Source: Atopsyche davidsoni (Eukaryota; Arthropoda; Insecta; Trichoptera; Hydrobiosidae). From it: a stretch of DNA of 64,000 nucleotides. The stretch is from contig JAILWY010000011.1 in assembly GCA_022113835.1 (NCBI GenBank), forward strand, positions 4,836,001-4,900,000, read 5' to 3'. Under the pieces are notes generated by a model, which was not told where the DNA came from, searched no databases, and saw nothing but the letters and a program-made list of their open reading frames with translations. A program made the translations under genes and the position numbers. Positions 12,850-24,200 of this stretch are shown here, piece after piece. The first letter of the stretch is position 1; each line of letters starts with the position of its first letter.

Positions 12850-15405
12850 ATGTCGATGCGAACCTACGGCGATAAGCCGATCAGCTTCCAAGTTGAGGAA
12901 GGTGGTGAATTTTATTGTGTAGGATCGGAGGTAAGAGCGTGTCTAAACACAAATGCTCTCCATCAGCATGTGCCATTCTATAACCTTTTTTCAATTTAAA
13001 ATACTTTTAGGTGGGAAATTATTTGCGGCTATTTAGGGGATCTTTATATAAAAAGTACCCTGGTATGGTAAGAAGAACACTGAACAATGAAGAACGAAAA
13101 CGATTAGTTGACTCTGGTCTCGGTGCTCATGTCCTCTCCAGTTCTGTGTCTTTACTAAAAGCATCAGAAGTTGAAGATATCATCGAAGGAAATGACGAAA
13201 AGTAAGAAACAAATACATCATAATCAAACAAATACATCATTAATCTGCCTTTGTGCTTGTTTGTCTCTAACAAAGAGTGTGATTTATTTTAGATTTAAAG
13301 CAGTCTCTGTAGGAGCTTCAGAGACCACCACCCCTCGTGAGGGCAAATCTAAGAAGCCACACAATGCTCCGTGGCTGCCTGCGCTGCCCAACTCTTCTCA
13401 CTTGGATGCCGTACCTCAGGCAACTCCCATCAACAGGAACAGAGTTCATAACAAAAAGGTTATTGAGCACCTCACTTATCTGCAGAAAAATGTAAAGAAA
13501 CAACTGATTTAATTAAATACAGTTCCACATTTCTTTATCTTCACGATTGTCATGCAACTGTTTTAAATTTCATTTGTAATATCCTTACCATTTTTACTAT
13601 AGATAAATGACTGTGGAATTGTATTTTATTTTAACGCTTATTGCTTCATAAAATAAATATTTCACATTTTGGTATATTCTTATTGAATATTCTTTATTCT
13701 AGATTCGCACATTCCCTCTATGCTTTGATGATACAGACATGGCTGCTAACTTAGAAAATGCCTCTCAAAAACAACTTTTAGTTCCCATTCGGCTTGATAT
13801 GGAAATTGAAGGACAAAAACTGAGGGACACATTCACATGGAATAAAAATGGTATTGCTAGTTACATTTATAAAACAAGCCTTATTTTAATTAAATGACTT
13901 TAATGTAAATATTATGTTATTTGAAGTAATTTAATGTACTATTATTTTGAAATTTGTTCAATTAGAGTCAATTATTACACCTGAACAATTTGCGGAAGTG
14001 CTCTGTGATGATTTGGATTTGAATCCAGTTCCGTTTGTACCTGCAATATCCTCATCTGTCCGACAGCAGCTCGAAGCCTTCCCGAGTGACCCTCCAGCTA
14101 TTTTAGATGAACATGCAGACCAGAGAGTTGTTATCAAACTTAACATTCATGTTGGAAATACATCTCTTGTTGATCAGGTAAGAAAAAGGGATGTGACCAA
14201 GCTCCTTCTGTTTTTTTTCTTTTCTATAGACCATTTTAATGTCTTTTTTAAAGGAAGAAGTGTTACATTGCTTGGACATGATATTTTGAAATCAAAAATC
14301 TAAGAGATTATTTTAAAATCAAAAAATTGTATTTAAAAAAAAAAACAGTAGTGAAATTACTTAATTGGCAATCAAGAAATTTCCACATTTGTGTGCCAAT
14401 ACTCAATAATATAATGAAATTCTATAAATCTTTTGTGCTTTGTCTTTTTCATAAAATTTTTATGAGTCAATTGGATTTTCATTTGCTTAAATTTTTAAAA
14501 GTTCATTTCTTTAAAAATAATGGTTGCCATATCTGTATTTAATTTCTAGGTTGAATGGGATATGTCAGAGCGAGAAAACAATCCCGAGGAATTTGCCATG
14601 AAACTGTGCGCAGAGCTCGGTCTGGGAGGAGAGTTTGTAACAGCCATTGCCTACAGCGTTCGGGGTCAACTGGGTTGGCACCAACGAACCTATGCCTTCA
14701 GTGAAGCACCTCTGCCTACTATTGAGGTGAGTGCGGATTGAAGTATCTGAGTGTAAAACCATTGCCGATTCATTTTATTTGTTTTGTTGATGATGCATAT
14801 GATTAGAACCGAGAGTTGAGTCTTTGAGTGGAAAGTCGAGGCAGTTCACCTGAATCCTTTCTTATTCGGACGCTGATTATTGAAGCTTTGATCTTATATG
14901 ATGTATCACACAAAATAATATGTATACTATGCTGAATATAAAAGAACTGCTCTGTGCTGTGGTTTTATTTGAGAGCTATTAATTTTTTAAAAATTTACTT
15001 TACTTGCACTGTAAACGGCCTCCCTCCAATTGAGTAAGAGAATTTGGTAATACAAATAATATGTACCAAATTATTTGATAACATTTTAATAATCAGAATT
15101 AAATCCTGATTTAAATTTTTTTAGCTTACTTAACTTAACTTATCTGACAAAAATAGAAAATTAAGAGGTATTCAAGCAGACATTTGATTTAAAATTTTTC
15201 AAGTTCATAATTTGATAATTTTTAAGTGAAAGTATAAAAATGTTTTTAATGTTTTTAGGTGCCGTTCCGTCCACCTTCAGATGCTGATGGCTGGGCTCCA
15301 TTCCTGGAAACATTGACAGATGCTGAGATGGAGAAGAAAATCCGTGACCAAGACAGGAATACCCGTCGTATGCGCCGTCTAGCAAATACTACGCCAGGCT
15401 GGTAG
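12850..15405 (+). CDS. Snr1: SNF5 / SMARCB1-type subunit of the SWI/SNF (BAP) chromatin remodeller, complete, 7 exons
   Basis: Core subunit of the Brahma complex, contacting nucleosomes. Exons: 12850-12930, 13011-13201, 13293-13458, 13703-13850, 13966-14177, 14550-14726 and 15259-15405. They sum to 1122 nt, 373 residues, almost the length of Drosophila Snr1. The N-terminal winged-helix region starts [20 protein letters not shown]. The linker carries [22 protein letters not shown]5 repeat 1 (about 171-235) begins [20 protein letters not shown], and repeat 2 (about 246-310) begins [19 protein letters not shown]. The basic C-terminal helix ends [19 protein letters not shown]. Phases join cleanly (0, 2, 0, 1, 0, 0). 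The donor of exon 3 is weak (AAG|GTTATT); reading through it adds 18 residues and a stop, giving a possible truncated product. Start: the first ATG after the divergent promoter, in the position used by relatives (a second in-frame ATG is two codons on). Confidence 0.96.
14178..14549. other. SNF5 intron 5 (372 bp)
   Basis: AT-rich intron with a poly-T and poly-A rich interior. Nothing else recognised. Confidence 0.7.
14727..15258. other. SNF5 intron 6 (532 bp)
   Basis: AT-rich intron bounded by GTGAGT and TTTTTAG. Nothing else recognised. Confidence 0.7.
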
Positions 15406-15772
15406 GGTCAGCCTAAGCCTCGGTGAATCTCCACCAAGGCTGTCACATTTAGTGACGAAACCCCCCAGCATGGTGAATAACTTGAACCATGTGAAGTGAA
15501 GGATATTGTATGGAATGGCATAGTTTGTGAACAATATGGAGTGATTGAATACTGTGTTATTGTCTATATTTTATTACATCACAATTATGTATAGTCATTG
15601 AGTTGAATTCAATGAAGTTGAAAAGCAATAAGAAATGTTACTAAACACTGTATTTCAACAGCATTGGTTCATTCAAAATACGCCTTAACTTCAGCCAGAG
15701 GGTTTGTCTTTTCTTGAGTCAAGATTCAATTTGTACAAAAATAATTATAGGAGGAAAGAGCAGCCAAGTGTA

Positions 15773-15778
15773 AATAAA
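15773..15778 (+). terminator. Poly(A) signal of the SNF5 gene
   Basis: AATAAA about 370 nt past the stop codon; the first canonical signal noticed downstream on the plus strand. Several later AT-rich candidates exist, so the 3' UTR could be longer. Confidence 0.45.
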
Positions 15779-17359
15779 TGACTACTTTTAATATGAATAT
15801 TTATCAAAAGGTCATTCAAAACATGGAATATTCATTTTGTACATTAATGGTAAATAATATACATATATATATATAATACTGATTCATATAAAAAAATGTA
15901 TTACGACTTTTGTAAAATTAAAATTAACAAATATAAAAGGTCAAATGGCTAGAAGATCATGAACATTTGAACTCATTTCCACCTTTCAGAGGCTTCTTCA
16001 GACTAAAACAATGATGATTTCAAACAAAAATGTTCATTATTTCCTAGCTGCTTGGCTATTCACACCTGTTGCTTAAATATGGAGTATTTCAAATGAAACC
16101 GGTCTATCATGGATAAAATTAAAATTATTTAGTAATTTGTAAATATTTAATGTTGACAAAGTAATTGATAAGACTACGTAAATAGATATTAGATATCTTT
16201 AAAAAAAACAACTTTTATCATCAAAGTTATTTTTACTCCATATTTATAAAAATATGAATAGCCAAAATTTAATGATGATACGGCAAGCACTTGCACATTT
16301 CGAAGGTTTCATCAGACTTAAGAGACGCTTATCTTAGCATCAGCTTTCAGAATCTCCCAGCCAATTGGCCAATCATATTTACATGATTAATATTTTAAAA
16401 TGATTGATTAATTGTTTGGCATTTGCCCGTTGGTGCAGGAATTACGATAAATAAATTTCTTGTTAACTGTTGGCCATCTAAACCATGAAACTAGCCATGT
16501 CAATACTGTGAAAATTTCATACACAGGATATATTCACCGCTGTGAACATAACTGCAACATTGCACACGTACAAATAAGCAGGTAAATGCTATTGTAGGTG
16601 CATGACTGAAGAGAGTATTGTTACCCTCGTATTTGTATTACAGATGTATAGTATGTACTAATAGTTGATAGTTGCTATTGTCTATATGCAGGTTCACATA
16701 TTTGTGATTTATTGATGTATTTTCATTGATATTTATACTGACTATAATGTCATCAATTATAGACTAATATTTCTTAAAAGATCTGGTTTTATTACAAATA
16801 AAATATTTCATGTTTTTTTTAACATGGTTTGATATTTATTATTCAATAAAATGTGTATGCTAATGTTTTATATTATAATGAAAACTAGACATGTAGTGTT
16901 TGTTTCTAAGGGAATAATTTAATTATTACATCTGTGAATTTCACAACATGGTTTGTAATAAAAAGACATTAAAAAGTTTGTTTTTTATCATTTGACTTGT
17001 CTACCTTTACCTTTGAGTAATCATCAAATTAATAAATTACATTTTATCGCCGTAAGATAAAAGTACTTAATTTAGGGTTCCGACAAGTATACAAATCTTG
17101 GTAATGTGTTAAATATTTTAAAAAATTACCATTATGTCCTATCGAAATTTAAAAAAACCATTAGTCATTTCATATATGCAGCAAACTAACACTAAATGCA
17201 CCAAATGAAAATTTACACAAATCATGTATTTTAAATAAATAAAGTTAGTTGCACATAAAAATTGTTGACCACAGTAAAATAAAAAAATACATCTGTTGTA
17301 TTTTAGTCATTTTATAAAAAAGTGTATGAGCACCTTTAGAAAAAAAAAAAACAAGAGTA

Positions 17360-17387
17360 TGACGTCATTTGTCTATTATCACGTGAT
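17360..17387. promoter_or_regulatory. CRE palindrome next to an E-box palindrome
   Basis: TGACGTCA at 17360-17367 is the full palindromic cAMP-response/ATF element, and ATCACGTGAT at 17378-17387 is a 10-bp palindrome centred on the CACGTG E-box. The two lie one helical turn apart in otherwise AT-rich DNA. This could mark an enhancer or promoter, but no gene start is evident beside it. Confidence 0.35.
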
Positions 17388-20300
17388 CGTTTACTTGGTC
17401 TATGGTTGGGTTGTCAAATTGTGTTGATTGTGTACGTGTGTGTGTTTTCTGAATTTATACGCGAGTGTACAGGATTCGTCAGGCAAAACTTGCCGGCTCG
17501 AATTCGGTTGTTTTATAAAAGTCATCGTATTTCACAGCCGGCAGAGAAAAGAGCACATTAAATTGTAAGCTTGAATTACACTTAGATTTCACATTTCCAT
17601 TTAAGTTTAATAATATTACGCTTTGGGTATGGCATGCGAGAGCAAAAAAATTGACACAATTCACGAGTACTAGTTTTTTCTTGTACAATAATCGTATTTT
17701 TAAGGAAGCAAATACATTTTTGAAAGCTGAATTTCTTATTTCATTGCATTATGTACATTTGGTATATGATTTCAAAAATATTTCTTAAAATGCGATAATT
17801 GTATGTTTTATTTGAGAAGTTGTTAATTAAAAGTAATTTGTGGAGTAGTGAGTAGTTCTTTACTTTGTTAATGACCTTGAATTTGATTTGTTGTTGTTTT
17901 TTGTGTGCCTTATTTAATGCTACTTCACTTTTTATATATTGTTTACTCTGAGCATTTTCATAACATGACGACTGAAACATTTTTTGCATTTTACAAAAAG
18001 GTGGATAGTTAAAAAAATATGTAATTTTAATTATAATTAAAAATTACACTATTTTAATGTGAATTTACTATACACATGTTTATTAAAAAAATGTCATTGA
18101 AATCATGACACATTCTTTCAATTTATGTACTGAAGATCAATCCAAACACATTTTTAAATACAACAAAATTAAACGCCATAAATTTATTTAATAGACTTGA
18201 TGGGATTCTTGTTAGATATGAACTTTTACATTTTTTTTTAGCTAAAATACAAATATTCACAGCTTTAAGAAATAAGCTATGAAATCAGCAGTTAACATAA
18301 ATAATTAATTATGTTTAAAACTAAATGCTGTCTTTTGAAAATATAAGCTAGTATTTTGATTGTACCCGGTTGTTCAATTGTGTATTAAGTGTTGTTGAAT
18401 GAAAGCATATAATAATATTCTAAGAATAATACACCAATATTACATAACCCACTTAAGTTATCCGTCAGGCTTGATTAAGAACAGGCTTAAGAACAATAAT
18501 CAATTATTTAATTAATAATTCAATTAATCTAATTAATAATTTAATTAGGTAATGTGTTTCCTGATGAGTTTACACGTTAAAGAACATTATGATTGGAAAA
18601 AGACTGTTCATTATGAAGTAATGCAATAAGCTTCTCCTTGAGTAACAATATTTATATTAACATTTCACACATGAAACATATTCTTTTTTTCGGTACACAT
18701 TCTCATTTATCTTACGACTATCTATTTTGTTGACAGCATCACAAATCACCAGTAGCGTGCACTGATGATATGCAGTGTTGGTTAACATGGTCGGGTATTG
18801 TGCTCTCTTAGCTGCGAATTACATACATTTCAAGTCTTTTCCATAAGCCACTGTTTGTCACCCTTTTCACTAAGAGATAAAAAAATATTTCAAATATAAT
18901 TTATTACATCAAGAGACTTCAGAAATTCCCATAAGTTGAGCTCTGTATGGATGCTTATAGAAAACATGTTGTTATTCCAGTCACACCAGCTTTCTCAAAA
19001 AAAAAAAATGAAAATTGGAGTTCGTTTTAATCACATAGCATAGTTTTGTTAGATGGCTTTCTATAAGTTGCATTGAATCAATGCGATCCTTGATATTAAC
19101 ACGGCTAATAGAATTCGTCATTCCTTAGTCATGATGTTTATTTTATAAAAAAATAACTGTTTTACCAAATGAGATAGTTGAAGTTTGCTGTGAATGGTCA
19201 CATGACATATTGTTTTTGCTGGGCAAATAAGGCATTTTACTATAGTGAAGCTCTCTTCAGGACATCAAAGACGTATCAAATAAATCTGATAATAGAGAGA
19301 GTGATTTTGAAAATAATGTTTGGGTTCAGGTGCATTTGCGCTTCGTGAATATAATCGACGAAACAAAACAAGGATGTCTTGATATTTTAATGGTCCGGTA
19401 CCTCTTTTACCGTCACTTACAATTGCTTCTTACAAACCGGCGATGTTCGGCTAGCGTGTCATGTGACATTGTCTAAAGTTCAACTCGTCAATGCGCATTG
19501 TATTTGGACACCTTGTGCACGCTTCTGTGAGTTCGAGGCCTTCGACAAACGCGGCGCAATGCTTGGCAGCCGTGGCATTCGACCAGGTCCGATAACCCAT
19601 GCCACAGTTGAACGTCGGTTCAGTAGAATCCCATTGTTACTCGTAGAGATCAGAGGTTGATTGCAGAAAACAGTGGAGATTAGTTTTTACCTGAATTGAT
19701 GACATATATATAAATCATAAAACAAACCATTTTTTTTATTATTGCACGTAAAAATGCCATATGAAGCATATAATTTTTTTTCTAAAGAACAGTTAAAATT
19801 ACTTGAAATATATTGCTTGGCAAACGATATTTCCTATTATCCACCGTAAGAAATTAAACGAATGTACATATATAATGAAATATTATTTTTTGTAACATAG
19901 TATCAATAAGCTATGAAAATGAATGCATACAATAAAAACACTCATGTTTTTTGTTGTTGCAATAATGCACACACAAGAAATAAAGTCACGTATGTTCTAA
20001 AATATATTTTCAGATGTCTTGCAGTATTTATAATAGATATATATTTTTTAGTTAAATTCAGATCGAAATATTTTGGAAACATTACAATCACAACAACGTT
20101 AGGCGGCTCAATTAATCCAGAAGCGAGAGTTGAATTAAACAAGTAATAAACTTAATAATTAATCCATTCAGTTTTGTTTATTATTTACACAACGTAGTAC
20201 TACAAAATAATCACATCTGAAAGATATTGGGTAAATTTTGCGTTCCGTGCGTAAACCGATCGGGCGCTACTAATTTTATGATATACCTACGAGTTCGATA

Positions 20301-20965
20301 AATAACAAAAATGTAACTACTGAAAATATGATAGGCTGAGACAGGGAACAATCAAGAGCTCGAATCTCTTGCTTTTTGCCAAAAAACGTGCATTTCACCG
20401 TGCCGGTTAGTACTTCAGTTCAGGAATTGACTGGTGCTTGAAGTATCGACCGCAGTGTTTGATTTCCGACAAGTCCCGAGTCAAACCGGCGACACAACCT
20501 GCAACCGATTTGAAAATGTCCCATAGCGAGTCTTTATTTAGGGTTAGTGGTTTAGCCCAAGAAAATCCAAAAGAGGATGATGCCATTGTCTAGTTACCTA
20601 GGGACTGTGGATGAATGACGACTTTTCAAAACCAAAGTTTGTTAAAGTTTTATTTTTTATTTTTTAAGCAAATCCTATACCATAGGTTTATATGTAATCT
20701 TTTAATTCCAATTGAAAAATGGACTCCCAAATGCTCAGGGTTTTAGATCGCCGAATTCCTAAACTTCAATCGGGAAAATGCATATATATCGCATTAAAAG
20801 TAAATTCCTATCCGTAGAAGAAAGAATGTATCTAACTCTGGTGTTTACATTTTTTTGATCGGTGCAGTAGGTTTTTCGCAAAATATTTTTCTAAAATTAT
20901 ATATAAAAAAAAAAAAACGAAAATGGACCCACCCCTGGCCCTATTTTCATAATTTTATTTGTGAA

Positions 20966-21022
20966 CGCTTTCGCTTTTCAGGGGGCTTCAGAATCCAAAG
21001 AAGCTCTCGAAAAGCGAAAGCG
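20966..21022. repeat. Perfect 14-bp inverted repeat upstream of the citrate-carrier gene
   Basis: The left arm 20966-20979 (CGCTTTCGCTTTTC) is exactly the reverse complement of the right arm 21009-21022. The 29-nt interior itself holds a GCTTC/GAAGC pair (20985-20989 with 21000-21004). It lies about 270 bp before the start codon, in or near the 5' leader. It could be an RNA hairpin, a foldback element remnant, or a regulatory palindrome. Confidence 0.65.
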
Positions 21023-21099
21023 CACAACTGTGCCACCAACGTGAGTGCAAACGCAGTTGTATGGCAATATGAAAGAATATTTTTTGCTGCAGGCTCTTG

Positions 21100-21291
21100 G
21101 CGTACCACATTTTGAGCACCGAAGACTCCGGGGCTGATGACGCGGCCGCGCTCACCGCCGGTGACATAACGCGAGCATTCCGAAAAACCAGTCGCCGTCC
21201 AGCCGCCCAGCCGCGCGCCCAGGGACGCTCGTGTCGCGGGTGATGCGCCAGCAGTGACGCCCGCAGCCAGTTCAGTGCAGCCAGCGCGAGG
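21100..21291 (+). promoter_or_regulatory. CpG-rich promoter / 5' UTR of the citrate-carrier gene
   Basis: The 190 bp before the start codon are strongly GC- and CpG-rich (for example 21138-21240), continuing into coding exon 1, in sharp contrast to flanking DNA. There is no convincing TATA box; this looks like a broad CpG-type promoter and leader. Confidence 0.55.
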
Positions 21292-24200
21292 ATGGAGCGC
21301 GGAGTCAGGACGCCGTTCAGGAGGCCGTGGATGGAGGGGAACTGCGCGGCCGCGGGCACTCCGCCCCCGGGCTCCACGGCCTTCAAGGGGATCATCGCCG
21401 GGGGCATCACCGGGGGCATCGAGATCTGCATCACGTTCCCCACCGAGTACGTGAAGACCCAGCTGCAGCTGGACGACAAGCGTATGTACATTTTGTAATA
21501 CACACTGACCCATGTGCGATAATTAAGATTACATTTTAGTCATGTGTGTCGCATGTGAAAAGTATTGGATCGGTACTTCAAGTGTTTTCATATCAACCAA
21601 ATTATTATTTTTAAATATTTTTATATACCTTACTCACTCAACATATCCAGGAATTAACCAATTTTATATGGTATTATGTCAAGTTTTAAGTTAGCAATAA
21701 GTTAAGAACACATATGACTTTAGGCAGTATAATCTAGAGTTATCTTGTGGTGCTACAACCTATTGTAGATAATTGCAATATAATAGTAGAAGTCTAGTCC
21801 ACATTAGTATGTTGCTGTTTCTTCCTATACTCCTAGCTGCTTGAAGGTACCCTCGAATGGCCCTGCATATGCCCTGCGATGTGGATGTGCCAGATCTTGC
21901 TCTCGTGTTCTGGCCTTTATATCCTGACATGGAGAAGACTAGAAACCGTTTAACACAGCGAATATATTTTTAATATATAAATATACGTTTATCGTGGATA
22001 TCATATTTACTAAGGCTGAGTGGTGCAGACGTCTTTATTTTCATGTTTGAACTCCACTAACAAATATGCTTTTAATGTTAATTACTTGAGTATCTATTTT
22101 CAATGAAATTGAAAGTGCTTAAAAATATTTGGAGGCAGAGCAGTGTACCTTAACATGACGTATTTTCTGATATATTATAACACGTGCTATGTAGTCGGGA
22201 GAAGACGCTCTTATCGAAGGTGAAATATCACGCTGGATCGACCTTGTCTGGACCAAGTGAAGGTCCGATCAATTTTTATATGATAAACGTGGAAACCAAT
22301 CGAACCGAAAAACCACTAAGCTTAACAAAATTAGTACACGGGAACCAATCTACACAACCATAAAAATACCGTCCTCAGCCACGAGCAATGACATGGTAAA
22401 TTGTAATTTTATTGCGTATTGTAGCAAGTACTGTAGGCAAGCAGTGCATTCATGGTTTAAAGATCTTAGCGTTGCTTTCCTTGGTGGTTATTATCAGATA
22501 ATATAGATATTTCAGCTAGGTAGAAAACTGGTTTCGGATATGGGCCAATACATAATATATTAATTTAAAAACTAGCATTTTGGACTATGTGACAATGAAA
22601 ACTGGTTTTTTTGTTATTGCATAGTACTCCATTGAATTTTATTTGATGGAATTTTGCAATTGGGTTTAATCATTGCGAAACATCGTCTCACTTATGTTCA
22701 TTAGAGATACACGTCTAGTTTTGAGAGTTTACCTACTGAAGTATATATATATTTAAAAATTTAACAATGTACCAAAAATATGGTGCAGAGAGATTTAAAA
22801 ATAGTTTATGTTTAAAAAAAATAAAATTTAACTAGGTGAAGCTTGGAAAAGGCATGGCGTGCGAGTTTTAATTACCGCTCTCCCACCCATTTCACAATCA
22901 GATTTTGGGGAAAAAATAAGTATTCGCGTAAATATTCATTACTTTTTAAAGTAAGTTTGTAGCAATGAAAAGTAGCTGCTACATAAACAAACATTCCAGC
23001 TTAATTTCCTTAATATATATACACTTTTATTTAGCATTATTTTAACCGCGTGTTTCGACTTACGGACTCTTTCGTTTCAAGTGACGTAATTCGAGGTGCG
23101 TCTGTTTTTTATGACCGATAAGTCAACGATCCCGGCTCGTTTTAAATTACAAGTGTTTAACTTTGTTTTCGTGATGGAAATAATTAATTGTTTATCTTAA
23201 TTTTGTTTTCAATAAAAATGTACTGTTCCATGTAATATGTTTATTATTCTATGTCCAAGGTTTAACTTGTTATCTGTGCGATTTTTTTTGCACATCTCAA
23301 TGATAATAAAATTAAATATTATTACAATAGGCGCGGTGATTCGGAAAATTGTAAAGGCACTCTTTAACCTCTTGATAACATCGCTCCTTTGGTTTAGTTT
23401 TATTATCGAAAAAAGGCAATACCCACGTAAGCGGTCGAAATTTGGAAATCAACCTATTTGCGCGGTTTAGTCGGATATTTTTTTTTTTGGTTCGGTTTAA
23501 ATTTTAACAAATTGATTTCTAGGTGTAGGGCTGCAGTTTTTTTTTGTAGGTCGCGACGCTCTTATTGGGGCTGAAAAATAGGGTTCGAAGAAACCGTCGG
23601 ACCTGATCGATACCCCGGGCTTCTGTATTTATAGATGATGGCCTGGCCAGGCTGTATAAGCAACGGAAGTGGGCGACGGCTTACGAATTCTTTTCGTTAT
23701 TATATATGTATATATATAGAAAAAAAAACCATTAAAAATGGTTTAAATCAACGAGGGAAAACTGTCGATGTAAAATAAACAGCAGGCATTAATATTTATT
23801 TAAGAAAATTGCTACTAAAATAATATTTACATTTTACCCAGGTGGTTTCTGTTAGTTTTTAATTTGTTCAAAATTGCTTGTTTTAAAGATATTTTTCTAT
23901 TCTAATAGAGTGTTATCGCTGTACGATTGCGTAAATGTTGCCTCAATTATTTCTAAAAATATTTTTTTTAGAGTCTGGGTGATTGAATAAAGTAATCTTA
24001 TCTGAACTTCTGAGCCTGTTAAAATTTCATATCTTGATTTGATAATAAAAATAACAACACTGATAATGGCCTCTGTGTGTGTAGCCTTTGCACCCGTCTT
24101 CTCCTTAAATTTGATTTTCAAAGAATCGTTTGATGATGATGTAGTCAAGTTTTCCTCGATGCTTGTAATTAGGAAAACTTGACTGCATTACTGGCAGAGA

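Larger units (their letters stand above)
15779..21100. other. Gene-poor intergenic DNA between the SNF5 and citrate-carrier genes
   Basis: About 5.3 kb, mostly AT-rich. Three things stand out and are listed separately or as findings: a CRE-like and an E-box palindrome near 17360-17387, a less AT-rich patch at about 19390-19650, and another at about 20240-20520. A strong inverted repeat is at 20966-21022. Short open frames at 17479-17688, 17741-17989, 19463-19660 and 19913-20146 resemble no family I know. Confidence 0.5.

Noticed and set aside
19463..19660. 65-codon plus-strand open frame in a GC-richer patch
   Set aside because: No recognisable product or splice context; the patch is more likely a non-coding block.
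21254..21539. Open frames on other strands and frames overlapping citrate-carrier exon 1 (also 20947-21513 minus)
   Set aside because: Shadow frames of a GC-rich coding exon and CpG promoter; only the 21292 frame has carrier motifs and correct splicing.
22010..22065. Possible tRNA-derived stretch (GGCTGAGTGGTGCAGACG and GTTTGAACTCC)
   Set aside because: The parts can be read as weak A and B boxes, but no cloverleaf forms and no other copy was seen in the window.
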